The notes: a model not told the origin generated them from the sequence alone. Shown: positions 29,510-39,618, counted from the first letter of the stretch. The stretch is 63,944 bases of DNA from Streptococcus suis (GCF_002960625.1 NZ_POJH01000019.1:1-63944); one strand, 5' to 3'. Made by a program: numbers and translations.

Positions 29510-30277
29510 ATGACAATTAAGGTAATTATCGCAGGATTTAAAGGGAAAATGGGCTCAACCGCTGTTGAGATGGTCAAGGGTGATGCAGAACTGACTCTGG
29601 CTGCCTTGGTAGACCCATTTGCGACAGAAACAGAAGTGGATGGTGTTCCTGTTTTCAAGAAAAAAGAAGAAGTGGTTGGCCTAGACGCTCATGTCTGGGT
29701 GGATTTTACAACGCCAAAATTTGCCTATGAAAACACTCGTTTTGCCTTGGAAAACGGCTTTGCTCCTGTGGTTGGAACAACGGGATTTACCCCAGATGAA
29801 ATTGAAGAATTGACTGCCTTGTCTGCTGAGAAGGGCTTGGGTGGCTTGATTGCTCCTAACTTTGCGATTGGAGCAATCTTGCTTATGCAATTTGCAGCTC
29901 AAGCAGCCAAGTATTTCCCAAATCTTGAAATCATCGAATTACACCATGACAAGAAGAAGGATGCACCGAGTGGTACGGCTGTCAAAACGGCCGAACTCAT
30001 TTCCCAAGTCCGTCAGTCACAGGATCAAGGTGCAGAAGATGAAGAAGAACTGATTGCTGGAGCTCGTGGGGCAGCATTTGATGGCTTCCGTATCCACTCA
30101 GTACGCTTGCCAGGCCTTGTTGCCCATCAGGAAGTGATTTTTGGGGCACAAGGAGAAGGCTTGACCATTCGTCATGACTCTTACGACCGTATTTCCTTTA
30201 TGGGCGGTGTCAACCTTGGCATTAAAGAGGTAGTCAAACGCTCACAACTCGTTTATGGTTTGGAACACTTATTATGA
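29510..30277 (+). CDS. dapB: 4-hydroxy-tetrahydrodipicolinate reductase DapB
   Basis: NAD(P)H-dependent enzyme of the diaminopimelate/lysine pathway. The 255 residues show the nucleotide-binding loop [17 protein letters not shown] and the catalytic-site stretch [16 protein letters not shown] with the conserved His and Lys. In streptococci it supplies lysine for protein and for the peptidoglycan stem. GGAG precedes the ATG, and the stop overlaps cca by four bases. Confidence 0.96.
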   Translation: MTIKVIIAGFKGKMGSTAVEMVKGDAELTLAALVDPFATETEVDGVPVFKKKEEVVGLDAHVWVDFTTPKFAYENTRFALENGFAPVVGTTGFTPDEIEELTALSAEKGLGGLIAPNFAIGAILLMQFAAQAAKYFPNLEIIELHHDKKKDAPSGTAVKTAELISQVRQSQDQGAEDEEELIAGARGAAFDGFRIHSVRLPGLVAHQEVIFGAQGEGLTIRHDSYDRISFMGGVNLGIKEVVKRSQLVYGLEHLL

Positions 30278-31485
30278 AATTAAACAATCTGCCTTCTGAG
30301 TTTCAGGAGGCTTTGCCGATTTTAGAGAAAATTAAAGCAGCTGGCTTCGAGGCTTATTTTGTTGGTGGCTCCGTACGGGATGCTATGTTGGGCAGGCCTA
30401 TTCACGATGTCGATATTGCGACATCTAGCTATCCCCAAGAAACCAAGCAGATTTTCCCGCGGACCATTGATGTGGGGATTGAGCATGGGACTGTCTTGGT
30501 CTTAGAAGGCAGCAAAGAGTATGAAATCACGACCTTTCGGACGGAGGAGGAGTATGTGGACTTCCGCAGACCTAGTCAGGTTTCTTTTGTGCGTTCCTTG
30601 GAAGAGGACCTCAAACGCCGGGACTTCACGGTCAATGCATTTGCCCTTGATGAAGAAGCACAGATTGTCGACCTCTTTGATGGGATGACCGACTTGGAAA
30701 ATCGCACCCTGCGGGCTGTAGGCATCCCTGCTGAGCGTTTCAACGAAGATGCCCTCCGTATCATGCGTGGATTTCGCTTTGCGGCGACCTTGGACTTTGA
30801 GATTGAGCCGACGACATTTACAGCCATGGTTGAAACCGCACCGCTCTTGGAAAAAATCTCTGTAGAACGCAGTTTTATCGAGTTTGATAAACTTTTGATG
30901 GCGGATTTTTGGCGAAAAGGCTTGCGCGCTATGATTGATTCCAAGGCTTATGATTTCTTGCCTGACCTAGTAGAAAAGGGAGAAAAACTTGAAACCATGC
31001 TGACCAGTTTGGCAGAGGACTTTCGATTTTCGACTTCTGAACAGGCTTGGGCCATGCTCTTTGTCTGCCTAGGTATCGAGAACATCAAGTCCTTCCTGAA
31101 AAAATGGAAAACCAGCAATGATTTTCAACGCACTGTGGTTAAACTGGTAGAAATTTACCAACTTCGCCAAGCAGGACCTGTCACCAAGCAAATCTGTTTC
31201 AAGTATGGCAAAGACCTCTTGTACTTGGTAGAAGAAGTCCGTCAGGCACAGGGCTCGGCTACGGATTTTGATGGAATTGACCGCATTGATCAATCCCTGA
31301 CCATCCATGACAAGCATGAAATTGTGGTCAATGGAGGACATCTGATGCAGGCATTTGATCTCAAACCAGGTCCAGTTTTGGGAAGCCTACTCAAACAGGT
31401 CGAGTACGAAATCGTAGAAGGAATATTACCAAATGAAGTCGAAGTCATTATGGCATTTGTAAAAGGGAGATTAGATAATGAGTGA
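30274..31485 (+). CDS. cca: CCA-adding tRNA nucleotidyltransferase
   Basis: Adds or repairs the 3' CCA of tRNAs. The 403 residues begin with the class-II nucleotidyltransferase core: [23 protein letters not shown] with the metal-binding D-x-D, then [10 protein letters not shown] and [16 protein letters not shown]. The length matches Gram-positive CCA enzymes without an HD domain. Overlaps of four bases with dapB and eight bases with the ABC-F gene indicate a tightly coupled operon. Confidence 0.95.
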   Translation: MKLNNLPSEFQEALPILEKIKAAGFEAYFVGGSVRDAMLGRPIHDVDIATSSYPQETKQIFPRTIDVGIEHGTVLVLEGSKEYEITTFRTEEEYVDFRRPSQVSFVRSLEEDLKRRDFTVNAFALDEEAQIVDLFDGMTDLENRTLRAVGIPAERFNEDALRIMRGFRFAATLDFEIEPTTFTAMVETAPLLEKISVERSFIEFDKLLMADFWRKGLRAMIDSKAYDFLPDLVEKGEKLETMLTSLAEDFRFSTSEQAWAMLFVCLGIENIKSFLKKWKTSNDFQRTVVKLVEIYQLRQAGPVTKQICFKYGKDLLYLVEEVRQAQGSATDFDGIDRIDQSLTIHDKHEIVVNGGHLMQAFDLKPGPVLGSLLKQVEYEIVEGILPNEVEVIMAFVKGRLDNE

Positions 31486-33346
31486 TTTTATCGTTGAACA
31501 CTTGACCAAGTCTGTCGGTGATAAGACGGTTTTTGCAGACCTTTCGTTTATCATCCACCAAGGTGACCGTATCGGAATTATTGGTGTCAATGGTACTGGA
31601 AAGACGACTTTGTTGGATGTTTTGTCAGGTCGCATCGGTTTTGATGGCGATGTGTCCCCTTTCCAGACTAAGAATGCCTATAAAATTTCTTATCTGACCC
31701 AAGAACCTGAATTTGATGAAAGCCAAACTGTCTTAGATACTGTTCTGTCTTCGGATTTACGGGAAACCCAGTTAATCCGTGAATATGAACGGCTCTTGTC
31801 AAACTATGATGAAAGCAGTCAAGCCAGACTAGAAAAGGTGATGGCTGAGATGGATGCTCTCAACGCTTGGGAAATTGAAAGCCAGGTCAAGACCGTTCTG
31901 TCCAAACTTGGCTTAACAGAACTTAACAAGACCGTTACCGAGTTGTCAGGCGGTCTGCGCAGACGGGTGCAGTTGGCTCAAGTCCTCCTTGGCAATACGG
32001 ATTTGCTCTTGCTGGATGAACCGACTAACCACCTGGACATTGATACCATTGAATGGTTGACAACTTTCTTGAAAAATACCAAGAAATCTGTTCTCTTTAT
32101 TACCCACGATCGCTATTTTTTGGACAATGTGGCGACACGGATTTTCGAACTAGACAGTGCTAGCTTGACCGAATATCAGGGCAATTACCAGGACTATGTT
32201 CGCTTGAAGGCGGAGCAGGACGAGCGAGATGCCGCCCTTCGACATAAGAAAGAGCAGCTCTACAAACAAGAGTTGGCCTGGATTCGCAGACAGCCTCAGG
32301 CCCGTGCCACCAAGCAACAGGCCCGCATCAATCGTTTCCATGACCTCAAAGGCGATTTAGCCAACAAGATAGACGATAGCGAATTGGAAATCAATTTTGA
32401 AACCTCTCGTATCGGCAAAAAAGTTATCAACTTTGAAAACGTCAGCTTTTCCTATCCAAACAAGCCAATTCTATCTAATTTTAACTTGCTCATTCAAAAC
32501 AAGGATCGTATTGGCATTGTTGGTGATAACGGAAAAGGAAAATCCACTTTGCTCAATCTGATTGCAGGTGACTTACAAGCAGACAGCGGTAAGGTAGATA
32601 TTGGTGAAACCATCCGTATCGGTTATTTTTCTCAGACCATCAAGGGCTTGGACGAAAGCAAGCGGGTCATCAATTTCTTACAGGAAGTGGCAGAAGAAGC
32701 TAAGACGACATCTGGTATGGTTTCTATCGCAGAACTCTTGGAGCAATTTCTCTTTCCACGTAATACCCATGGTACCCTGATTGAAAAGTTATCCGGCGGA
32801 GAGAAGAAGCGACTTTATTTGCTTAAAATCCTCTTGCAACGGCCCAATGTTCTCTTACTGGATGAGCCGACCAACGACTTGGACATAGCGACTCTGACAG
32901 TCTTGGAACATTTCTTACAGGGCTTTGCTGGTCCGGTCATTACCGTCAGTCACGACCGTTATTTCTTGGACAAGGTGGCTAACAAAATCTTGGCCTTTGA
33001 AGACGACTGCATTCAGACCTTCTTTGGCAACTACACTGACTATCTGGATGAGAAGGCCTTTCTGACTTCCAGCTCTGCCATTTCCTTGGAAAAACCAAAG
33101 GAGAAATCCGAGAAAGTAAAAGAAACCAAGAAGCGGATGTCTTACTTTGAGAAGCAGGAATGGGCGACCATCGAAGAGGATATTGCTGGCTTGGAGGAGC
33201 GGATTGCGGAAATCGAGGCGGAAATGCTAACCTGTGGCAGTGATTTTACAAAATTGTCCGATTTGCAGAAGGAATTGGATGAGAAGAACGACCTGCTCTT
33301 GGAAAAATATGAGCGGTATGAGTATCTGAGCGAACTGGAGGGCTAG
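31478..33346 (+). CDS. ABC-F family ATPase, Uup/YfmR-like
   Basis: Cytoplasmic protein of 622 residues with two ABC domains and no membrane part, the ABC-F design that acts on stalled or initiating ribosomes. Walker A motifs are [11 protein letters not shown] and [11 protein letters not shown], signatures are [13 protein letters not shown] and [13 protein letters not shown], and Walker B is [13 protein letters not shown] charged coiled-coil C-terminus (about 550-622) is typical of Uup/YfmR rather than EttA. A role in antibiotic resistance is not indicated. It overlaps cca and is followed at once by a membrane-protein gene. Confidence 0.92.
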   Translation: MSDFIVEHLTKSVGDKTVFADLSFIIHQGDRIGIIGVNGTGKTTLLDVLSGRIGFDGDVSPFQTKNAYKISYLTQEPEFDESQTVLDTVLSSDLRETQLIREYERLLSNYDESSQARLEKVMAEMDALNAWEIESQVKTVLSKLGLTELNKTVTELSGGLRRRVQLAQVLLGNTDLLLLDEPTNHLDIDTIEWLTTFLKNTKKSVLFITHDRYFLDNVATRIFELDSASLTEYQGNYQDYVRLKAEQDERDAALRHKKEQLYKQELAWIRRQPQARATKQQARINRFHDLKGDLANKIDDSELEINFETSRIGKKVINFENVSFSYPNKPILSNFNLLIQNKDRIGIVGDNGKGKSTLLNLIAGDLQADSGKVDIGETIRIGYFSQTIKGLDESKRVINFLQEVAEEAKTTSGMVSIAELLEQFLFPRNTHGTLIEKLSGGEKKRLYLLKILLQRPNVLLLDEPTNDLDIATLTVLEHFLQGFAGPVITVSHDRYFLDKVANKILAFEDDCIQTFFGNYTDYLDEKAFLTSSSAISLEKPKEKSEKVKETKKRMSYFEKQEWATIEEDIAGLEERIAEIEAEMLTCGSDFTKLSDLQKELDEKNDLLLEKYERYEYLSELEG

Positions 33347-33682
33347 ATGAAAGTTCTTGTCATGTCATATATGGTCATCTATCTCTTGGTGACCTTGGGT
33401 GCAGCCCTCTATAGCTATTTTATGACCAAAAAAATGAATGCTTTGCGCTTAATCTTGACGGTTTTATCCATGCTCTTGCTAGCTGTTTCACTCTATTTTT
33501 ACAGTCAGGCCTATCACGATGTACAAATGGTGGGCTTTGCTATGGGCTTTACCTTCATCTCCACTCTTTTTCTCTATAATGGAACCAAGGAAGGTAGCAA
33601 TTTTACGACAGTTATGCTCTTTTCCATTGGTCGCTTTATTTTACATATTCAATTTTTGATTTTGCTCTATCTCTTCCGATAG
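33347..33682 (+). CDS. Small integral membrane protein
   Basis: 111 residues with four hydrophobic helices (about 4-24, 32-50, 57-77 and 85-110) and a short basic loop MTKKMNALR. The family is not recognised. Its ATG follows the ABC-F stop codon with no gap, so it is translated by coupling. The hairpin that ends the operon overlaps its last codons. Confidence 0.82.
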   Translation: MKVLVMSYMVIYLLVTLGAALYSYFMTKKMNALRLILTVLSMLLLAVSLYFYSQAYHDVQMVGFAMGFTFISTLFLYNGTKEGSNFTTVMLFSIGRFILHIQFLILLYLFR

Positions 33683-33695
33683 GGCAAAATTTTTG
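33660..33695 (+). terminator. Terminator of the DUF1149-to-membrane-protein operon
   Basis: TTTTGCTCTATC and GATAGGGCAAAA pair around TCTTCC with a TTTTT tail. The stem includes the stop codon of the upstream gene. Confidence 0.85.
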
Positions 33696-33718
33696 TTCGT
33701 ACAAATATATGAAAAGGC

Positions 33719-33767
33719 TTTACGCAAACCTTTGCGTTGTGGTATAATAAAGAAAATATAGACGCAA
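33719..33767 (+). promoter_or_regulatory. glk promoter with palindromic operator candidate
   Basis: TATAAT at 33743-33748 is the -10 box. Just upstream, ACGCAAA-CC-TTTGCGT (33722-33737) is a perfect 7-bp palindrome in the spacer and -35 region, and a further ACGCAA half-site lies at 33762-33767. It does not match the CcpA cre. A repressor or activator site is inferred from position only. Confidence 0.5.
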
Positions 33768-33777
33768 GGAGAACAAT

Positions 33778-34737
33778 ATGGCAAAAAAAATTATTGGTAT
33801 TGACCTAGGTGGTACATCTGTTAAGTTGGCAATTCTGACGACTGATGGTGAGATTCAAGAAAAATGGTCTATCAAGACAAATATTTTGGATGAAGGAAGT
33901 CACATTGTTCCTGATATTATTGACAGTATCAAGCAGCGGTTTGAAACTCATGGTTTAACCAAGGACGATTTCCTAGGAATTGGCATGGGCTCCCCTGGTG
34001 TCGTCGATAGTGAAGCTGGTACTGTTATCGGTGCCTATAACCTCAACTGGAAGACCTTGCAGCTGGTCAAAGAACAGTTTGAAACGGCACTTGGTTTGCC
34101 ATTCTTTATCGATAATGATGCCAACGTAGCAGCCCTCGGTGAGCAGTGGGTTGGTGCCGGGAACAACAATCCTAATGTTGTCTTTATGACCCTTGGAACT
34201 GGTGTTGGTGGTGGTGTCATTGCAGCTGGAAACCTCATTCGTGGTGTAAAGGGAGCAGGAGGTGAGTTAGGACACATCACAGTTGATTTTGAAGCTCCGT
34301 TTGCTTGTACCTGTGGTAAAAAAGGTTGTTTGGAAACCGTAGCTTCTGCGACAGGTATTGTCAACCTCAGCCGTCGCTATGCAGACCAATACGCCGGTGA
34401 GGCAAAACTCAAACAGATGATTGATGACGGTCAGGATGTGACGGCTAAAGATGTCTTTGACTTGGCAAAAGAAGGAGATGACCTAGCACTCATTGTCTAC
34501 CGTCACTTCTCTGAGTATTTAGGTGTGGCATGTGCTAACATTGCTGCAGTCCTTAATCCAGCCTACATTGTCCTGGGTGGTGGTGTATCAGCAGCAGGTG
34601 ACTTCTTGTTAGACGGTGTTCGCAAGGTCTTTGCTGAAAATAGCTTCCCACAAATCAAGGAAAGCACGCAGATTGTCTTGGCAACTCGTGGCAATGATGC
34701 TGGTGTCCTTGGTGCCGCATCACTAGTATTGAAATAA
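33778..34737 (+). CDS. glk: Glucokinase, ROK family
   Basis: Phosphorylates free intracellular glucose with ATP. The 319 residues show the ROK phosphate loop GIDLGGTSVKLAIL, the sugar-binding IDNDANVAALGE and GAGGELGHI, and the zinc-binding cysteine cluster CTCGKKGCLE. It has its own promoter and terminator. CAAGGAGAA just upstream is the ribosome-binding site. ROK repressors carry an N-terminal helix-turn-helix, which is absent here, so the kinase call is firm. Confidence 0.95.
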   Translation: MAKKIIGIDLGGTSVKLAILTTDGEIQEKWSIKTNILDEGSHIVPDIIDSIKQRFETHGLTKDDFLGIGMGSPGVVDSEAGTVIGAYNLNWKTLQLVKEQFETALGLPFFIDNDANVAALGEQWVGAGNNNPNVVFMTLGTGVGGGVIAAGNLIRGVKGAGGELGHITVDFEAPFACTCGKKGCLETVASATGIVNLSRRYADQYAGEAKLKQMIDDGQDVTAKDVFDLAKEGDDLALIVYRHFSEYLGVACANIAAVLNPAYIVLGGGVSAAGDFLLDGVRKVFAENSFPQIKESTQIVLATRGNDAGVLGAASLVLK

Positions 34738-34742
34738 TCGTT

Positions 34743-34768
34743 AAAAGCAGGGCTCCCCTGCTTTTTTT
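34743..34768 (+). terminator. Terminator of glk
   Basis: AAAGCAGGG and CCCTGCTTT pair around a short loop and end in a run of Ts. A hairpin with the same stem sequence follows the glycosyltransferase gene at 41014. Confidence 0.9.
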
Positions 34769-34906
34769 GTCCTTGCTATTTTTCGGTTCCAGAACAATAA
34801 TATCGAACTTATCGGTTTGAAAAATACAGTGATACTATCAAGAAAATACAGATATAGAGAATAGGATTTTTTAATAGATTATTCTAATATTATTTGTATA
34901 TATTGT

Positions 34907-34954
34907 TTGTATATATTATTATTAAGTGATATAATGGCGATGTAAACGGTATCA
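34907..34954 (+). promoter_or_regulatory. MucBP-protein gene promoter with perfect cre
   Basis: TTGTAT at 34907-34912 and TATAAT at 34930-34935 are 17 bases apart. TGTAAACGGTATCA at 34941-34954 matches the cre consensus TGWAANCGNTNWCA at every position and covers the predicted transcription start, a typical repression position for CcpA. A 12-base AT-rich direct repeat (TTTGTATATATT) lies at 34893-34917. The rest of 34769-34892 shows no gene. Confidence 0.75.
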
Positions 34955-34984
34955 GTATTTCAAACCTTAATAGGAGGAAGAATC

Positions 34985-37900
34985 ATGGAAAAGAAACATA
35001 GGTATGGTTTTCGTAAACACAAGGCTGTCAAAGGTCTTGGTGTTGCTCTATTGGGTACAGTTGGTGTACTTGCTGGATCATCATTGATCTCTGCAAACGA
35101 AACTAGTATTTCTGAAGCGGTTCAAACCAATCGGACCATAGATACGACGATTAGCCGAGTGGATTACAATGATTTAACAGCAGAACAAAAAGCGCGAATT
35201 AAATCAGGAAAGATTGATGAACAAGTTTCTTGGATCAATCCTGATACAGGAAACTTTGAATGGATCACAGGTTTTGTTGCTGTATATAAACATTCTGGTA
35301 GTTGCCAAGTTGTTCCTGTAGATCCAGAGCCGGAACAACCGCTTATTCCAACTTCACCATCCTTAGTTCCTAATCTTCCTAGCCCTAATACTCCGACACC
35401 TAGTCCACAAATCCCAAGTGTTCCAATCACACCACAAGTTGAGCCACAAATCCCAAGTGTTCCAAATACACCACAAGTTGAGCCACAAATCCCAAGTGTT
35501 CCAAATACACCACAAGTTGAGCCACAAGTTCCGAGTGTTCCAAACACACCACAAGTTGAGCCACAAGTTCCGAGTGTTCCAATCACACCACAAGTTGAGC
35601 CACAAGTTCCGAGTGTTCCAATCACACCTCAAGTTGAAACCCAAGTTCCAGTTCCTCCAAAGGTAACGGTCACACCAAAACCTCAAACACCGTCAACTGT
35701 TGCGCAAACAGTATCGAAGATAACTGGAATTCCTGCAAAATCTGTTCAGTCTATTTTGCCAAAGACAGGTTCTGTAGGCTCGAAAACTATTGCCATTGCT
35801 GGATTAGGATTGTTAACATTAGGCGGATACTTATTGTTTAAGAACCGTAAAACAGGTAAACATGTTGCGATTGCACTATTAGTTGCAGGAGGTGTAGGAG
35901 TTTCTAGTCCGGTTCTTGCCAATTCAACTACCTTCCTTGACTTGGTTGAAAATGTAACCCTTCAACTTAATTCTCGCTTCACTTATAAACCAGCAACAGA
36001 TACTTGTTGGGAATATGTTGGATACTACCCAGAAATCGCATCTGTACCTGCAGAAACACCTACAAGTCCAAATACTCTAACCTCAGCAGATTTGAAAGCT
36101 GAGTCACAGGAGAACAAAGGGAAGGTAACAGTTTACTATGTTGACGAAAACGGAAACACAATAGCTGATTCCAAAGAGCTAGTAAATTCAGTTGTTTCCA
36201 CCACTTATCGTACTAAAGTGACAATCAATGGTGTAGAGAAAGTCATAGAAAACACTGTACCTACTGAGGTTGACTATGATACTACTGCACTTAAAGTCGA
36301 TACTATTTTGTTTAATGATGAAACCTACGAGTTTGTGACTGTTCAAGGTAGTGAAACAGGCAAAGTAGTGGCAGGTGAAACAGAAGTTACCTATGTTTAC
36401 CGTAAAGTAACTCAACCTGTCGTAACTCGTGAAGAGCTTGATCCAATCCAAGAAATTGGGAAGGTAACAGTTCATTATGTTGATGAGGCTGGCAATAAAC
36501 TTGCAGATTCGAAAGAATTGGTAAATGCAATCATTTCGACAACTTTCCGTACTAAAGTAACCACTGACGGTGTTGAAGAAATTAAAGAAAACAAAGTAGC
36601 TAGCGATGCTACTTACAACGCTGCAGCTGTTAAGGCGACCAGCTTGGAGTCCAATGGTGAAACCTACGAGTTTGTGGCTGTTCAAGGTAGTGAAGCAGGC
36701 AAAGTAGTGGCAGGTGAAACAGAAGTTACCTATGTTTACCGTAAAGTAACTCAACCTGTCGTAACTCGTGAAGAGCTTGATCCAATCCAAGAAATTGGGA
36801 AGGTAACAGTTCATTATGTTGATGAGGCTGGCAATAAACTTGCAGATTCGAAAGAATTGGTAAATGCAATCATTTCGACAACTTTCCGTACTAAAGTAAC
36901 CACTGACGGTGTTGAAGAAATTAAAGAAAACAAAGTAGCTAGCGATGCTACTTACAACGCTGCAGCTGTTAAGGCGACCAGCTTGGAGTCCAATGGTGCT
37001 ACCTATGAGTTTATGGCTATTGAAGGAAATGAAACTGGTAAAGTTGTTGCTGGTGAAACAAATGTAACCTATGTTTATCGTAAGCTTGTTCAACCTCTTG
37101 TCACTCGAGAAGAGCTTGAACCAATCCAAGAAATCGGTAAGGTTATTGTTCATTATGTTGATGAGGCTGGCAATAAACTAGCTGCTTCTAAAGAACTGGT
37201 AAATGCCGTTATTTCCACAACCTTCCGCACCAAGCTAATCACTGACGGTGTTGAAGAAACGAAAGAAAATAAAGTCGTCAGCGATGCAACCTATAATGCA
37301 GCGGCAGTTAAGGCAGCTGTTCTGGAGTACAATGGCGAGACCTTTGAGTTTGTGGCTGTTAAAGGAAATGAGACCGGAAAAGTTGTTGCTGGTGAGACAG
37401 AAGTTACTTATGTTTACCGTAAGCTTGTTCAACCTCTTGTCACTCGTGAAGAGCTTGAACCAATCCAAGAAATCGGTAAGGTTATTGTTCATTATGTCGA
37501 TGAGGCTGGCAATAAACTAGCTGCTTCTAAAGAACTGGTAAATGCCGTTATTTCCACAACCTTCCGCACCAAGCTAACCACTGACGGTGTTGAAGAAATG
37601 AAAGAAAATAAAGTCGTCAGCGATGCAACCTATAATGCAGTGGCAGTTAAGGCAGCTGTTCTGGAGTACAATGGCGAGACCTATGAGTTTGTCGCTGTTA
37701 AAGGAAATGAAACTGGTAAAGTAGTAGCTGGCGACACAGAAGTTACTTATGTTTACCGTAAGCTTGTTCAACCTGTCATTACCCGCAAAGAACTTGAACC
37801 AATCTTAGAAACCGGTACAGTAAATGTACACTTTGAGGATGAGACAGGTAAGGTCCTTGCACCAGCAAAAGTTCTGGTCAATACCATTGTAAGCTTGACC

Positions 37901-39595
37901 GAACGTACTGAAACTATTACTGATGGGGTTTCAAATATTGTAGAAACCAAGCGTGAAACCAATGCAAGCTATGATGCTACTAATCTAAGACCAGATCGTA
38001 TTGAATTTGAGGGTGCATTGTACGAATTTGCTACTGTCACTGGAGAGGTATCAGGCAAGGTCTTGCCAGGAGAAACCAATATCAGGTACATTTATCGTAA
38101 AGTACCAAATACGACTGAAGAGTTTACACGCGAAATCAAGGGGAAAGTAGTAACGCGCTATATTGATGAAGTGACAGGTCAGGAAATTGTTCCAGAATCC
38201 ATCGTTAAAGAAGGGGTTATTGCTCTTGAGACGACGACAGTGACCAAGGATGCTCTCGGTAATACAGTAGATTCTCAGACTTCGAGCAGTTCAGCTAGCT
38301 TTGAATATAGCACAGAAGCTGATAAGATTGTCAAAGAAGTGGAAATTGCTAAAAAACGGACTAAGGCGACAGATTGGATCAACCCTGAAACCCAGCAAAC
38401 TGGCCAGGTAGAAAATAATGCTGCCCAAGGTCTACTAGATCATTTGACCAGCCGCGTGCGTATCTACTCGCCAACCAACCCAGCTGATCCTGACAACGTG
38501 GCTGAAACTCTCGATTATGTCCGTAAAGAAGGATTTGATGAAGCTTCTCAAAAAATTGAAGAAATTGGCAGTGGCAACAACACTACAATATACGGGACAA
38601 GAGATTATACAGATTATAGTTATAGCTATACAAGACCTTCTAAGGCCCTTATACCTGAAGCGGAGTACGAATTTAGTCGTGTAGAGGGGCAAGAAGTCGG
38701 AAACAGCAATCAAGAAGTTAAGACCATAACCTACTATTACAAACCAAAAGCTGTAGAAGTGAAACCAATTATCCAACACATTGAACCAGAGGTTCTGCCT
38801 GTAGAATCAGTCAAGCCTGCCAATACAGTTGAGGAAAGCAAGCGTGAGATTACTGGTAAAGTCATCACACGTTATGTAGATGAAAGTACTGGCCAAGAAA
38901 TTTTAACTGGTTCAACGGTTGCTGAAGGGGTTGTAGCAATCGAGACAACCACAACTACCAAGGACTATACTGGTAAGGTAGTAGACACCCAGGTGACGAC
39001 AGAGCCAACCAATCTCCAATACGACACCACTGCAGATAGAGATTTAAACAATTCACGGATTGCCACTATGCGGGTTACACCATTAGAGGCTCTCAACACC
39101 TTGACAGGTCAAATCAGCCCGATTGTAAATGGTGAAGCTGCAGCTGTGGCTGAAACCCTGGATGTTTATATCCCACTTTCTAATCCTCAGTTGGATGGTA
39201 GATTCTTGAGCAATCGATATGCAGCAGAAAGAGGCTTTGATATAGGGACAGCTCAGCTAGTTGAAAGTTCATCTGTCACTGCGTCTAGAGAGCCAAATGA
39301 GCCAGAAACCTATCATATTTCTAATGTAGTGACCCAAGACGGAGTTGTAACTCCTGAGTTTGAGATAAGTAATGGTCAGGTTTACTATGTCCAGCACTAT
39401 GTTTACACCAAACCAGTCACTATTGAAGAAAACCCCGTACCATATCAATTTACTAGAGTAGATACTGCTGAAACTGGTACAGTTGAGGAAGGCGTAACAG
39501 TTGTGACCTACTATTACAAACGGGTCAGTCTCTCAGTAACTCCGACATCGAATTCTGTTGGTATCTACTTATCAGAAACGACCTTGAAAGCCTGA
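34985..39595 (+). CDS. MucBP-repeat surface adhesin with internal LPxTG
   Basis: Secreted 1536-residue protein, probably an adhesin for mucin or glycans. It has a signal peptide (about 1-37), a short region with YNDLTAEQKARI, six 13-residue proline repeats (about 141-218), LPKTG at 258-262 with a membrane helix, then a second signal-like hydrophobic stretch ending SSPVLA. Six 113-residue MucBP-like repeats begin near residue 380 (G-K-V-x-V-H-Y-V-D-E), and two more related domains follow (about 1050 and 1293). The C-terminus has no LPxTG or membrane anchor, so the sorting motif is N-terminal. A glycosyltransferase gene follows after 23 bases. Confidence 0.88.
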   Translation: MEKKHRYGFRKHKAVKGLGVALLGTVGVLAGSSLISANETSISEAVQTNRTIDTTISRVDYNDLTAEQKARIKSGKIDEQVSWINPDTGNFEWITGFVAVYKHSGSCQVVPVDPEPEQPLIPTSPSLVPNLPSPNTPTPSPQIPSVPITPQVEPQIPSVPNTPQVEPQIPSVPNTPQVEPQVPSVPNTPQVEPQVPSVPITPQVEPQVPSVPITPQVETQVPVPPKVTVTPKPQTPSTVAQTVSKITGIPAKSVQSILPKTGSVGSKTIAIAGLGLLTLGGYLLFKNRKTGKHVAIALLVAGGVGVSSPVLANSTTFLDLVENVTLQLNSRFTYKPATDTCWEYVGYYPEIASVPAETPTSPNTLTSADLKAESQENKGKVTVYYVDENGNTIADSKELVNSVVSTTYRTKVTINGVEKVIENTVPTEVDYDTTALKVDTILFNDETYEFVTVQGSETGKVVAGETEVTYVYRKVTQPVVTREELDPIQEIGKVTVHYVDEAGNKLADSKELVNAIISTTFRTKVTTDGVEEIKENKVASDATYNAAAVKATSLESNGETYEFVAVQGSEAGKVVAGETEVTYVYRKVTQPVVTREELDPIQEIGKVTVHYVDEAGNKLADSKELVNAIISTTFRTKVTTDGVEEIKENKVASDATYNAAAVKATSLESNGATYEFMAIEGNETGKVVAGETNVTYVYRKLVQPLVTREELEPIQEIGKVIVHYVDEAGNKLAASKELVNAVISTTFRTKLITDGVEETKENKVVSDATYNAAAVKAAVLEYNGETFEFVAVKGNETGKVVAGETEVTYVYRKLVQPLVTREELEPIQEIGKVIVHYVDEAGNKLAASKELVNAVISTTFRTKLTTDGVEEMKENKVVSDATYNAVAVKAAVLEYNGETYEFVAVKGNETGKVVAGDTEVTYVYRKLVQPVITRKELEPILETGTVNVHFEDETGKVLAPAKVLVNTIVSLTERTETITDGVSNIVETKRETNASYDATNLRPDRIEFEGALYEFATVTGEVSGKVLPGETNIRYIYRKVPNTTEEFTREIKGKVVTRYIDEVTGQEIVPESIVKEGVIALETTTVTKDALGNTVDSQTSSSSASFEYSTEADKIVKEVEIAKKRTKATDWINPETQQTGQVENNAAQGLLDHLTSRVRIYSPTNPADPDNVAETLDYVRKEGFDEASQKIEEIGSGNNTTIYGTRDYTDYSYSYTRPSKALIPEAEYEFSRVEGQEVGNSNQEVKTITYYYKPKAVEVKPIIQHIEPEVLPVESVKPANTVEESKREITGKVITRYVDESTGQEILTGSTVAEGVVAIETTTTTKDYTGKVVDTQVTTEPTNLQYDTTADRDLNNSRIATMRVTPLEALNTLTGQISPIVNGEAAAVAETLDVYIPLSNPQLDGRFLSNRYAAERGFDIGTAQLVESSSVTASREPNEPETYHISNVVTQDGVVTPEFEISNGQVYYVQHYVYTKPVTIEENPVPYQFTRVDTAETGTVEEGVTVVTYYYKRVSLSVTPTSNSVGIYLSETTLKA
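35405..35640 (+). repeat. Six 39-bp proline-codon repeats
   Basis: Tandem units with exact 39-base period start at 35405 and encode PQIPSVPITPQVE with I/V and I/N variants. They form the spacer before LPKTG and are prone to copy-number change. Confidence 0.9.
36122..38155 (+). repeat. Six phase-perfect 339-bp MucBP repeats
   Basis: Equivalent positions fall at 36122, 36461, 36800, 37139, 37478 and 37817, exactly 339 bases (113 codons) apart. Bases 36357-36659 and 36696-36998 appear identical over 303 bases. The sixth copy is more diverged. Recent duplication or gene conversion is indicated. Confidence 0.92.
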
Positions 39596-39618
39596 GTAAA
39601 GCTATTAGGAGAACCACT

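Noticed and set aside
35164..35625. Cys/Gly-rich minus-strand repeat protein
   Set aside because: Antisense reading of the 39-bp proline repeats.
35405..35640. CRISPR-like array of 39-bp units
   Set aside because: The units are contiguous without spacers and encode an in-frame proline repeat.
36188..37153. 321-codon minus-strand frame inside the MucBP gene
   Set aside because: It follows the repeat period of the sense gene and has the odd composition of an antisense shadow.
39540..39595. Search for a C-terminal LPxTG or membrane anchor in the MucBP protein
   Set aside because: The protein ends hydrophilic at TTLKA; no sorting motif was found in any frame up to the glycosyltransferase start.
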